Assembly: GCF_000204055.1 (NCBI RefSeq)
Contig: NW_006768822.1
Span: 151,122 to 215,121 of the forward strand
Direction of reading: 5' to 3'
Length of the DNA stretch: 64,000 bases
DNA from: Melampsora larici-populina 98AG31
Taxonomy: Eukaryota; Basidiomycota; Pucciniomycetes; Pucciniales; Melampsoraceae
In this document: piece by piece, positions 1 to 10,352 of the stretch
Position numbering within the stretch: the stretch's first letter is position 1
How the letters are laid out: every line of letters begins with the position of its first letter
The notes under the pieces: model-generated
Told to the model about the DNA's origin: nothing
What the model saw: only the letters and a program-made list of their open reading frames with translations
The model's database searches: none
Translations under genes and position numbers: made by a program

Positions 1-613
1 GTAAAGATATGTACTTCGCTTTACTCAATACACTATCTCTGATGTATTTCTGATAGAAGTGAAAGATTGAAACGGTGTGCTTGGCGATGGTGTGTCGTTT
101 CACAAGCATTCCGGCGGTCTGGGGATTACAGAGCTTCAATAGAGTCTTGAATGATTGACAATTTATCAAAGAAAAAGGTAGATCAGCTTCAGCAATGAGG
201 TAAGAAATTGCTGTCTTGAGGGACTCGACATTCAATGAAACCTGAACAGAATAATACATGTAAGCATATACAAGATTGTACCATTGAAAAAGAGTTTGTG
301 TCAACCATACCATGTGCTCCGTCTTGAGTTTCTTGAAAGAGCCTTCCAATGTTGCTTGTTTTGACTTCTCAAGATGCTTCGGGTTGTACAAACAATGTTG
401 AGACTTCAGATGATCACTCATTGCTTTTGTGCTACCAGTCCTGTCGCGAGCAAGAGATTTTCCACAGACTGTGCCATCAGATCTTACCACTGAGCACACC
501 GTTTTGTTGCCAAGAACACTGAAGTGGGACCATACATATGAAGACTTGCTATGTTTGACAACAGCATTGTCACTACTAGGTTGCGATGAGTTAGAATCGG
601 TGACTCCAGACAT
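1..613 (-). CDS. hAT transposase N-terminus (copy A), partial
   Basis: Reading leftward, ATG at 613-611 opens a frame starting MSGVTDSNSSQPSS. It leads into a BED-type zinc finger (W-x2-F near residue 28, then a Cys pair and an HLKSQH histidine pair), which in hAT transposases binds the element ends. An intron of about 70 nt (roughly 311-242, GTATGG...CAG) follows. Copy A keeps a clean leader and start codon, whereas copy B has lost one base just after the ATG, so A is the better guide to the original N-terminus. The catalytic region and dimerisation domain lie beyond the left edge, so intactness cannot be judged. Confidence 0.7.
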   Translation of the reverse strand, partial: MSGVTDSNSSQPSSDNAVVKHSKSSYVWSHFSVLGNKTVCSVVRSDGTVCGKSLARDRTGSTKAMSDHLKSQHCLYNPKHLEKSKQATLEGSFKKLKTEHMVWLTQTLFQWYNLVYAYMYYSVQVSLNVESLKTAISYLIAEADLPFSLINCQSFKTLLKLCNPQTAGMLVKRHTIAKHTVSIFHFYQKYIRDSVLSKAKYISL

Positions 614-1291
614 GGTGTTGATGTTGAAAGTTATGGGTAAAGTAAGACGAGACAATGACTAGGATAGTATTCACAGAAATAGGATGTAATGGGACTAAAT
701 GAAATTTGTCAAGAGTGCGTAAAGTATGGAAATGGGACTATGTTGTGGACAGTCTGGAGCAATACTATAGGAGACTTTGTTACAAAATTGCAAGGTATGA
801 AATTGAAAAAATTGGCTAGCAAGGATGAGTGGGATGGGAATAAGTATCAACGTACACTGAGACTCACTCTTTATATTGAAGTCCTGATTTGCAATCAGGC
901 GGGGTTCTTTCTGTAGATTCCACAAGATGATTAACAGTGAAAATTCATAATGAACTACCGACCAAATCCCTTCTTGGTTGCCTGGAAAAATAGACCAAGC
1001 ACCATTTACCAATCAACATCAGGTGAGAAAGATTGGCGTATCTCAAAGAGGTCCAATATGAGCGGGGATACACGGGGACCCCCGCGGTTTTCCCCTCTAC
1101 CGACGGGGCCCATGCCGGGTAACCGGCAAATTGGTAGTCTCCCGACTTTCGGTGGCGGGGGACGGGTGAAGGTCACATTTTGGATTCCCCGGCGGGTAGG
1201 GGGCGGTTCGGAAGCCGGGCAGCCATTCTGGAATATGGTCGGGGTGAATTTTTGGCGGTCCCCGCCCCCGAGGTGGCGGGGCTCATGCTGA
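1..1291 (-). mobile_element. hAT-1 copy A, 5' part, leaves the window on the left
   Basis: The sequence is a near-identical reverse complement of 1957-3284. Its outer end (1278-1291) reads GGGCTCATGCTGA, the complement of the TIR TCAGCATGAGCCCC that opens copy B at 1957. The first ~240 bp inside the terminus are GC-rich subterminal DNA, followed by leader and the transposase start. The 8 bp outside the terminus (1292-1299, CCTCTCAG) are the reverse complement of the 8 bp after copy B's 3' end, not of those before copy B's 5' end. The 3' half lies outside the window. Confidence 0.85.
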
Positions 1292-1956
1292 CCTCTCAGT
1301 GAGTCTTTTATGCCACCTAAGATGCCCTTCTGTGAGTTTTTTGTGCCCCCACGTGAGTCTGGCCCTGCCTGGCCTCAAGCCCTAAGATTTGGGGTGTGCC
1401 CTGAGCAAATCTGAGGTCATCGCGGGTCTATCCAAGGCCGGGAAAAGCCCCGGGGCGGCCCCCGGGCCATCAGGGTTGGGTCGCAGCCCTAAATGTAACA
1501 CACCACACAACACCATGTGACATACATGCCTTGGGTGTACACACTGTAAGAGCATCTCCAATGTTGCCAAATATGAACCCTTGTATGTACATGCCAGTTT
1601 TTCCCTTAGGCAGACATATTTTGTATTTGGCAACAACACCATGCACTCCAATCTCAATTCCCAATAGGGGTTGCTTTGAGCTTGAAGCCACTTCACAAAA
1701 ATCCCATTGGTCTACAATCTTTCTCAATCTTGCTCATTCAAAATATATCAATACATAAAGGTTGGGCAAATGCTCAAATATTTGTCATTGTCTAGCAAGA
1801 TGCCTTTGGGAGAATGGCTTCAAGAATGTTCAGCTACGTAGGTCAGCACATTTCCTGGCCTGAGCATGGGAATCCGTCAATGCCAAAAAAACAAGGTCAC
1901 ACCCACTTGTGGCCAGCTGAGCCTGTGGGACCTTGGTCTCGATGCTGCATATATGG
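1292..1956. other. Spacer between hAT-1 arms, inferred to be inverted
   Basis: The segment carries the outer end of hAT-2 (1300-1491) and about 450 bp of non-coding DNA. Both boundary signatures are in the wrong place. CCTCTCAG at 1292-1299 is the complement of copy B's 3' TSD (5769-5776). AATGTAAC at 1492-1499 is the complement of the GTTACATT that follows hAT-2's other end (8421-8428). Flipping this block restores both TSD pairs at once. Confidence 0.7.
1300..1491 (-). mobile_element. hAT-2 terminus, separated from the rest of the element
   Basis: The end reads GGGTCGCAGCCCTA, the same terminus as 8407-8420. The adjoining ~190 bp (CCTGCCTGG, GGGTGTGCCCTG, CAAGGCCGGG motifs) match the complement of the first ~150 bp of the MITE at 29007-29385. 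The outside 8 bp (AATGTAAC, 1492-1499) complement the TSD at 8421-8428. I read it as the 3' end of the hAT-2 element whose body lies at 5777-8420. Confidence 0.75.
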
Positions 1957-2570
1957 TCAGCATGAGCCCCACCACCTCGGGGGCGGGGACCGCCAAAAAT
2001 TCACCCCGACCATATTCCAGAATGGCTGCCCGGCTTCCGAACCGCCCCCTACCCGCCGGGGAATCCAAAATGTGACCTTCACCCGTCCCCCGCCACCGAA
2101 AGTCGGGAGACTACCAATTTGCCGGTTACCCGGCATGGGCCCCGGCGGTAGAGGGGAAAACCGCGGGGGTCCCCGTGTATCCCTGCTCATATTGGACCTC
2201 TTTGAGATACGCCAATCTTTCTCACCTGATGTTGATTGGTAAATGGTGCTTGGTCTATTTTTCCAGGCAACCAAGAAGGGATTCGGTCGGTAGATCATTA
2301 TGAATTTTCACTGTTAATCATCTTGTGGAATCTACAGAAAGAACCCCGCCTGATTGCAAATCAGGACTTCAATATAAAGAGTGAGTCTCAGTGTACGTTG
2401 ATACTTATTCCCATCCCACTCATCCTTGCTAGCCAATTTTTTCAATTTCATACCTTGCAATTTTGTAACAAAGTCTCCTATAGTATTGCTCCAGACTGTC
2501 CACAACATAGTCCCATTTCCATACTTTACGCACTCTTGACAAATTTCATTTAGTCCCATTACATCCTATA

Positions 2571-2593
2571 CGCACTCTTGACAAATTTCATTG

Positions 2594-2633
<40 letters not shown>

Positions 2634-2671
2634 GGGATCCATTTTCTTAGATAATGAGCCTGTACCAACAC
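2571..2671. other. Anomalous junction: short duplication plus A37-G6 run
   Basis: A ~25-bp segment (ACGCACTCTTGACAAATTTC) is repeated directly, followed by 37 A (2594-2630) and 6 G (2631-2636). It replaces about 60 bp of hAT leader that copy A retains. A pure 37-base A run followed directly by G looks like a sequencing or assembly artefact rather than biology. Confidence 0.6.
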
Positions 2672-5432
2672 ATGTCTGGAGTCACCGACCTAACTCGTTG
2701 AAACCTAGTAGTGACAATGCTGTTGTCAAACATAGCAAGTCTTCATATGTATGGTCCCACTTCAGTGTTCTTGGCAACAAAACGGTGTGCTCAGTGGTAA
2801 GATCTGATGGCACAGTCTGTGGAAAATCTCTTGCTCGCGACAGGACTGGTAGCACAAAAGCAATGAGTGATCATCTGAAGTCTCAACATTGTTTGTACAA
2901 CCCGAAGCATCTTGAGAAGTCAAAACAAGCAACATTGGAAGGCTCTTTCAAGAAACTCAAGACGGAGCACATGGTATGGTTGACACAAACTCTTTTTCAA
3001 TGGTACAATCTTGTATATGCTTACATGTATTATTCTGTTCAGGTTTCATTGAATGTCGAGTCCCTCAAGACAGCAATTTCTTACCTCATTGCTGAAGCTG
3101 ATCTACCTTTTTCTTTGATAAATTGTCAATCATTCAAGACTCTATTGAAGCTCTGTAATCCCCAGACCGCCGGAATGCTTGTGAAACGACACACCATCGC
3201 CAAGCACACCGTTTCAATCTTTCACTTCTATCAGAAATACATCAGAGATAGTGTATTGAGTAAAGCGAAGTACATATCTTTTACCCAAGACGGCTGGACT
3301 TCACCAAATCAACGATCATACATGTCTATCACTGCACATTTCATCACAGACGACTTCAAGCTGATGTCCCTCACAATAGGTATTCCACGCATCTTAGGTA
3401 GGCTGATTTTGCTTATTGGCATAGTCAGAATACTTCAGACCGCTCACATATTTGATCAATCAGGACGCCATGTGGCTTCAAACTATGCTGATACGTTCAT
3501 GGACTACTTGATCAAGTACAACATCTCAAAATCAATCTCAACAATCACCGCTGATAATGAAAACAAGAATGCTAAGATTGCTAGACTCATCTCCAACTCT
3601 TACAAAGATTTCAACCCCAACAAGTCTCTCTATGGTTGTGTGGCGCATGTGATCAACCTTGCTGCGCAAGCCGGTCTCCGTGTGTTTGGTGTTGTTGAAG
3701 ATGAAGTTGATGAACATTCAAAAGCTTCAAGTGGGCCTATGAGCCTACTCAACCTCGTAGATCCATCCGATTCAAATTCAGCGAACCTTTCAAGTATCCG
3801 TTCGAGATGCCATGGCCTTGTCACCTGGGTCCGTGGCAGTCCCCAGAGGTCAGAGGTATTTGCAGAAACTGTCAAACTTGTCCGAACTCTTGCTCAAGAT
3901 TCAAACCCGCAAGTCAACACACTCACAGAGGACAATGAATTCAATCAAGCACTACGTCTCCTTGCTCCTGAACCAACTGAGAATGTTGATGAAATCAATC
4001 CAATATCTATGGGAACTGCGGTAGCCCTAACCCCAGATGTTGAAACTTGCTGGAACTCGACTTACCTGATGTTTCGCCGACTCCTTCGACTTCGGAAAGC
4101 AGTTCAGCAGTATTGTGATCGACCTGATGCTAAAAAGTTTCAACTCTCTGATATCGAGTCAAGGTGTGCTCCGGCCGATATCCGGCGAGTTCAAGCCATT
4201 CCGACAACCGAACCGCCGGATTATCCGGCCACCGGATGATGTTAAAGGCCTTTCCGGTATCCGGATCCGTCGGATTATCCGACGGATATCCGGCTAAAAA
4301 CCCGGGTCCGGGTCCCTGATAACACGCGGAAGCTGCGGTATCCGGCGTGTTCAGGCCATTCCGACAACCGAACCGCCGGATTATCCGGCCACCGGATGGT
4401 TTCAAAACCCTTTCCGACATCCGGATCCGACGGATGCTCCGACGGATATCCGTTGGATCTTCGGTTCCGGAGCACACCTTGAATATCGAGTGGACGTACG
4501 TTGAGCAGATGTGTCAATTTCTTGAGCCACTCTCCGAAGCCACCAACGAGCTATGTCGATCAAGGTTTCCTACATTACACACGGTTATCCCTATCTACGT
4601 GGCAGTGATTGGGCGATTGAACGATGTAAGTGTTTGATTTACTACCTCCTCCTATATGACATCATGTCATGAATTGACAGTCAATCTTGATTCTACTTCT
4701 CTAGGTTGTATCAAATTATGACCAGAAACCCCTGATGCCAGCAGCTCGTAAGATACTTGAAAAGTTGGAGGCTTACTTCAAGGATGTGTTGACTAAGCCT
4801 GGTGCAATATGTGCCACCATCTTAGATCCTTGATTGAAGATGAAATTTTTTGAGGTATAGGTGTTTCACATTCTTTTCTCAGCGATATGATGTTTTTTTG
4901 GGCCCGGCTGATCTCCTACCTGTCTTTATCATAGGGCAAAAGCAAAGTTCTAAAATGCTATGGAACGTCTCCAGCAGAACTCAAGGAGATGCTCTGCTCC
5001 GAAGCGTCAAGCTTTTGTCGTTCAAACGAATCATCTGATCATACCGCTCCAAAGCAAATCAGTCAATCTTACTTTGGAGCCGAGATCTACGGTGCAACCA
5101 CCTCCCCAGCTTCCTTTGAAAGCGAGCTCAGCCGTTATCTAAGTGATTTGGTCGAACCTCAAGATACAGACATCCTGCTTTACTGGAAGAGTAAAGTCAA
5201 GAGCTATCCGATCTTGAGCGAGATGGCTATGTGTTACTTGGCTATACCTGCAACTAGTTGTCCATCCGAAGGCGTCTTCAGCAAAACAAAGCTAATTCTC
5301 ACAGATCAGCGATCAAAACTCTCGGATCAGAGTGTCGAAGCCCTTCTGTGCCTCAAGGAATGGTACAGAGTTTTTGGTCCACTGTATGTACCCGCTGGTT
5401 CACAAGCCGAACCAATAGCAATCACTGAATGA
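2672..5432 (+). pseudogene. hAT transposase, copy B, inactivated
   Basis: Order of parts: BED zinc finger (~2740-2890), a 69-nt in-frame intron (2974-3042), the RNase H-like core with FTQDGW, a TADNE acidic motif and the GCVAHVINLAA block (3280-3680), another short intron near 3380-3440, then a hATC dimerisation domain on the last exon (4935-5432; VPATSCPSE-like motif read as IPATSCPSEGVFSK). Lesions are a 1-bp deletion just after the ATG at 2672, a MITE inserted at 4158/4159, and an in-frame TGA at 4831-4833 where an ILDPxLK motif is expected. Removing the 332 bp of MITE plus TSD rejoins the frame (LSDIE to WTYVEQ). Introns at about 4624-4704 and 4852-4934 have GT-AG ends. Fold and family are clear; activity is excluded for this copy. 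Confidence 0.9.
4159..4482. mobile_element. 324-bp hAT-type MITE inside copy B
   Basis: Perfect 17-bp terminal inverted repeats (TCAAGGTGTGCTCCGG... at the left end, ...CCGGAGCACACCTTGA at the right) are flanked by identical 8-bp duplications ATATCGAG (4151-4158 and 4483-4490). Inside, a block beginning TTCAAGCCATTCCGACAACC at about 4190 recurs at about 4349 (about 157 bp apart), and CCGGAT/ATCCGG runs give extensive self-pairing. It has no coding capacity. The 8-bp TSD points to hAT-family mobilisation. Confidence 0.92.
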
Positions 5433-5776
5433 TCGCTGTGGTTCATTATCTTCTACTTCACTCTACTTTCCTTCAATAAATTTAGTTTTCATTTACATTC
5501 TTTCAAATGTGTCAATCTTTCATCATTGTTTATATATCTTTATACCCCATTTTGTATTCTTGATTACTCCCTAATGTCAATATCCAGTGATTAGCCCCTT
5601 TTTGCACGGTTCCCCGAGAAAAATCGGGGATTGGCATACCTCAGCCCGGCCCTCGCCCCGTCGGTGTCGGTAAGGGGGCCGGGGGTTGAGATACTTACTC
5701 CGAAGCTCCGTACCGACGGTACGGAAGCCGGAGATCCCCGACCCCTCGGAGATCGGGGCTCATGCTGACTGAGAGG

Positions 5777-8420
5777 GGATGTTGTATTTCTAGGCATTTA
5801 TGAAAGGTTCCACAGTAACAAACAAACTTCACATTCACAAACTTGTATTTGAAAAAAGAGAAAAACTTGACTTGAATTTGATCTGATTCCCATGTATAAA
5901 AGGTTTTAAAGCCTACTTTAACACCTTATTCCAACTTTTAAGGCAAACCTGAGCCTTGATATTGGTGGGAGTGAAAGCAGCACGGTGATTGCTCATGACT
6001 CAAAAGGCGTTAGAAAAAGGGCTCTCAGTGGGAGCACTTGTGGCAGGGACTGTGAGCATGGCCCTTGCCATGCGAGATAAGTTGGGCCAGTGTTGTTCAG
6101 AGGTCTCCCAGTAGACAAGAGGGTCTCGTGATTCGTCCTCTTGAGGCGCAGTGAGGTATTCCTTGACTTTGTCTTCAATCAGGACTGTTTTGTGTCTCTT
6201 GATGTAATGTTGAGGTTGGTCAAGGTTAAGAGTTGATTCTTGAGGTTCAACTATCTCAATATCAGGGTCGGGAGCGGGTTTGAACTTGGTGGCTTGTAAA
6301 GTAAAGTACTCAACTAGATCATCATGTCCCCAACCTCGCAATTCCATGGTTTGTGCTTTGACAGCAGTAAGTTTGAGACACGGATCAAGGATGGCAGAAC
6401 ATATGTACACAGGTTTCGTCTCAGTGGCATTCTGATACTGGATGATCTTCTTGATCATGGGCATGATTGCCACCTTCAATTCATGACACTTGGAATCAGC
6501 CCAGGCCTATCAAGAAATGATACATCAATCAGTAAGACTGTTTATCCAAAGAAAGAATTAAAAAATGATGTAATAACAGAAAAATACATACTTTTTCCAG
6601 TCGCTTGACAAGCCATTGATAGTCAGGCATGAGTAGAAAAAAAGTAGGATATAAATGGCCTTCAATCGTCTTGGTCACAGCAGCGAGGGGACCTAAAAAT
6701 TGCATTAAGTTTTTGACCAGTGTCCATTCTTCATAGTCAAGCTTGAAGCTCTTGAGAGCTGGGTTACAGTTGAATTGGTACTCCAACACAACTCTGAGCT
6801 CAATGAATCTAGCAAGGGAAGTGTGTGTCAAAGACCAGCGGGTGGATACCTCATGAACAAGTCCGACTTTGCCTTGTAAGGTGGGGCAGCTGGCAATAGC
6901 ATTGTCAAGAGAGGTCTTGAGCTGACTACTATGTTGTATTTTTTTGTGGAATCCTCTAATTCTGGTGAGTACACTACTTATCTCGGAGTCCGAGGTAGGT
7001 TCAATAAATAACAGAACAGAGGACCGAGGTTGTGGTATGGCGGGATCGAGAGCATTGATAGGTTGAGGGGTCTTTTGGTCAAAGACTGCCATACCTGCTT
7101 TAGCAACTAAGTTGATGATGTGTGCTACACACCCATGAAGGTGTTTGAAAGAGTCAAAATGAGGGATCAAGGTCAAGAGGCTTTGGCCCATGGTTGTATT
7201 GTTGGAGGTGTTGTCCGTGGTGATACAATAGAGACAATTAGTGATATTAAAGGAGTCCAGAACATTTCTGAGAAGGGAAGCTAGGTTGGAACCCGTGTGG
7301 GGTCCTCCAATGGGCTTCAAAGGGAGTGTAATGCCGTGGAGAGTGAAGTTGTTGGTCATCCAGTGAGCGGTGACACCAAGCATTGAGACGTTGGTGGGAG
7401 GGGTCCAACCATCACATATGATGGAGATATGGGGGACAGAGGAAAGAATATTGATTATCTTGTTTTGAGCTGATTGAAAGCTATCCAAGATACCATTGGT
7501 AATTGCGGTACATTTGGATAAGAGTGTGAAAGCCATGGGATTTATCATATTGATGACTTCTCAGAACTCTTTTGCATCGACAAAGGATATCAGAACCTCT
7601 TGATTGACAACCATACAAATCAGTACTTCCTTGAGGTTGGCTCGGTTGAGCGGTCTGACCTAAAATAAGAACAAAAATAACAAAAATGACAATAATAAAA
7701 ATTTAAAAATGATTGAAAGTATTAAAAAGTGATAGATTGAATTAAAACAGATGGAAATGATTGAAGGTAATGAATTGATTTAAAATGTATGAATAATAGG
7801 AACGGAATGGAACTTACTTTGACAGGTTCTCCGTTGATATAGAAGGCTGACACAGTAGGTTGATCAGTTTGGACAGGAGCTACAATATGATGGTGCATGC
7901 TTGTCAATGGCAAGAGGTTTGTTGCAAATGCCAGTTCCAGGTTTGTTGGGATCTACCTTGATGGGATTTGTTGCGTCAACAAATTCTTGTTGAGCTTGAC
8001 ACACATTCTTCATCACACCATCAACCTTTTCGGTAATAAAGTAAGTCCACACCCAGGATGAACGTAACATAGAGGTGGTATCAGAAGCCACGTTGGTGAT
8101 AGAATCAGAGGGAGCAAGGGAATAACAGGAGGATGACATCATTGCGCATAGATGGGATGATTGAGTGACAGTCGTAGAGAGGGACTGTGAGCGCATGACC
8201 AAGGCCAATACAACACAGAGATATCCCAAAATTGGATTATCGTGGGAGATCTTCACCAAAAGCAGTCGGCGCCCTGGTCAGGTTGGGCGCCGAGGCGCCC
8301 GTGGGCATTTTGTCCATCTCATCATGTTAGGTTTAATTGCCCCGGGATGCGTATTGCCACCTACAAAAAAAAGGTTGGGCAAAGTCGGCCGGGCGGGGTC
8401 GGGACCGGGTCGCAGCCCTA
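5777..8420 (-). mobile_element. hAT-2 main part (body and one terminus)
   Basis: The right end GGGTCGCAGCCCTA (8407-8420) is followed by GTTACATT (8421-8428). The last ~140 bp (8280-8420) resemble the right half of the MITE at 29007-29385, sharing GTTAGGTTT and GGCCGGGC..GG motifs. The body encodes a leftward hAT transposase pseudogene. The left side is cut by hAT-1 copy B, whose TSD CTGAGAGG sits at 5769-5776. The missing terminus is at 1300-1491 in inverted orientation. Confidence 0.8.
5913..8259 (-). pseudogene. hAT transposase (hAT-2), inactivated
   Basis: Reading leftward: a BED-like finger (SWVWTYF, ICNKPL, then HHHI after a 1-bp frameshift near 7905), an intron-containing linker, and the catalytic core on 7548-6529 (ICDGWTPP, a TTDNTSNN acidic motif, HGCVAHIINLVAKAG). 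The C-terminal part on 6479-6000 carries the hATC motif VPATSAPTE. TGA at 6002-6000 interrupts hATC; past it the same frame continues VMSNHRAAF...CLKSWNK to a TAG at 5915-5913, so a CGA to TGA change is likely. Frameshift plus stop make it inactive. It is probably the autonomous parent type of the MITE at 29007, judged by shared termini. Confidence 0.85.
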
Positions 8421-8428
8421 GTTACATT

Positions 8429-10240
8429 TTGCTAGAAAGGTCAACAGCTTAAGAAAGTTTATGACTGATGGTGCCCAAAGGCACAACAGTACCATTGATT
8501 TCCACGTGACTCCAACCATGTGGATGTATCTAACCCAACTCTGGGGCTAGCTAGCTGCAGTGTCACACCCACTGTGTCACAACAGATGAACCAGCCCAAA
8601 TCAGATCAGAACACTAGTGACGGTGTGGTATTTAAAGCTCAACAAGAGCTTTACAACACCTAAGAAGGGATAATCTACTACGTGTAATATAGTAGAAGTT
8701 GCCTAAAGACTGCCTTCTTCGAAGAAACCAGCACAAGGGCACTTGCTGACCACTTTGTGGTAACAGAGAAATAGATAAAGCACCAGAGAAAATAAAGCAA
8801 TACTGTTATTAAGTAGTATTCCCAGATTTTAAGCGCAAAAAAGTCACACACTATGTTTATTACTAGCAATACTGTTGTAAGTATTATTCCCAATTAGACT
8901 TGTAGTCTTTAACACACGTAAATAAATTTCTCCTTGCTTTGAAGGGGCGGATTTAAGTGATCTTAGTACAAATATAGTAAATAAATGATGATTTATAACA
9001 CTACAACAAAGGTATAAGATGCAGAAAAGGGCGCTACAATCCTAAAATCATCAAGGAGTACTTATATCCACATGTAACAATCTTTACAACAGTCAACAGC
9101 CTCAAAAACCAATCAAATCCGCCTAAATAACCCTAAAAACCATGTAATGACGCAATGTAATGATCTTGTTACTAATGTATGATGTAATTTTCACAGCCAA
9201 AAGTGATCAATGACGCAATGATGTAATGTACAGCACTTCTTATGATGAATACAGGTGATTTTTTCCTTGTAAACTAGCTGAAACCCAATTTTTGAGATTA
9301 CGATTTTTTTCAGATGTGCTCCAATTTTTGATTACTAAAGTGCATCTTGTAGCCCACGTGTTACTGATCATTTCTGACACCTATAAGACCTACTTCTGAT
9401 GAGTGATGAGTAAGATATTGAGTTGTGAAGTTAAGGTTTTTGGTGTTACATGTGACTTGTGACTGTAAATTCGAGATTCACACCAATTTCTTATTTCCCT
9501 TATAACTCTCTACATAAACCTCCGTTACTAATGATTTAAAGGTTGTACATTATGTAATCCACTCTTTTGCGTTGAATGAGCTATCTACCAACGTATTCTG
9601 ACGTCATTTGACATATGTAATTAGCTGAAAACCTTCATTTTCGACGATTTTCACCTATTTTCTTCACTTTTCACAGCTGCTACTCTCTTTTTCTTGCTCA
9701 TGTAATATGACATCATCTTCTATAACCTTAAAAATCCCGGAAAATCCTCTTGGCAACCTTAATTTCTACTACTACCACCATTACATATGTAAACTACACG
9801 CATAACCCTTGTTTACCAACTTCGAATAAGTACCTTTCTGCTAATAACTTCTGTTTCCCCTTATCAACCTTGAATATTAAAATTGTTCCTGTATAATAAA
9901 CTGTTGTTCTTTCATATTCTAACCTCATAAAACCCATAACTTAATTATAAATAAGCTAAAAACCATTTTCCAACTTTTACACCTATATTTTTGAATTTTT
10001 CTTATCTTTTCTTTTTCTGTCTTTTTGTAATAACTTTGTAAGTAAACTATGTTGATCTTAATAATAATTTTGAAATAAGATGACATAATAATGAGCTAAT
10101 AAGTATACATAAGCCTCTAAGAGCTTCAATTGATCTGAAAACCTGAATTTCGAATTCTCTGCTATATTGAAGTTTGCTAATAAACTGGTAAAGTAAAGAT
10201 GATTAATTTTTTTGCTTGATATCATAAATAGATCACCACA
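8429..10240. other. AT-rich non-coding block, possible gypsy LTR
   Basis: No convincing gene. The DNA is AT-rich with repeated ATGTAAT and TGACGCAATG words (9130-9230). The inner edge at 10231-10240 reads, on the minus strand, TGTGGTGATC directly after a polypurine run (10241-10256), which is where a 3' LTR of the leftward gypsy element should begin. I could not fix the outer LTR edge; a TGTGGT at about 8624 is one candidate. Confidence 0.35.
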
Positions 10241-10256
10241 TCCTCCTCTCCTTCCC
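10241..10256 (-). other. Putative polypurine tract of gypsy element
   Basis: On the minus strand the segment reads GGGAAGGAGAGGAGGA and is followed at once by TGTGGTGATC. In LTR retroelements the plus-strand primer tract lies immediately before the 3' LTR, which begins with TG. Position and orientation fit the integrase at 11416-12729. Confidence 0.45.
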
Positions 10257-10352
10257 AAACTGCCCCCAGTTTACCAATCAATAAAATAAATCATCTTCTC
10301 AATAAATTCGAATTTTTCCTTAAATCTTTAAATATCCTTCTTAATTATAAAT

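Larger units (their letters stand above)
1..3284. repeat. Large imperfect palindrome (two hAT 5' arms)
   Basis: Arms 1-1291 and 1957-3284 are inverted copies separated by a 665-bp spacer. They match almost base for base except near 614-670 versus 2571-2671. There the right arm has a short direct duplication, A37 and G6 in place of about 60 bp of normal leader. Such arms can recombine with each other and can also confuse an assembler. Confidence 0.85.
1957..5768 (+). mobile_element. hAT-1 copy B, full-length but degenerate
   Basis: Terminal inverted repeats are TCAGCATGAGCCCC at 1957 and GGGGCTCATGCTGA ending at 5768, each backed by GC-rich subterminal DNA with many GGGG/CCCC blocks. The 3' flank is CTGAGAGG (5769-5776). 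The 5' flank is ATATATGG (1949-1956), which does not match; the matching 8 bp sit, inverted, beside copy A. Inside are a hAT transposase pseudogene and a 324-bp MITE. It inserted into the 3' part of hAT-2. Confidence 0.85.

Noticed and set aside
695..1291. Open frames in the GC-rich hAT-1 termini, mirrored at 1957-2553
   Set aside because: They are subterminal element DNA; identical frames appear because the arms are inverted copies.
1548..1778. GAGCATCTCC...ATGCTC ends suggesting a PIF/Harbinger MITE
   Set aside because: Only about six terminal bases pair and the flanks do not give a matching TTA/TAA duplication.
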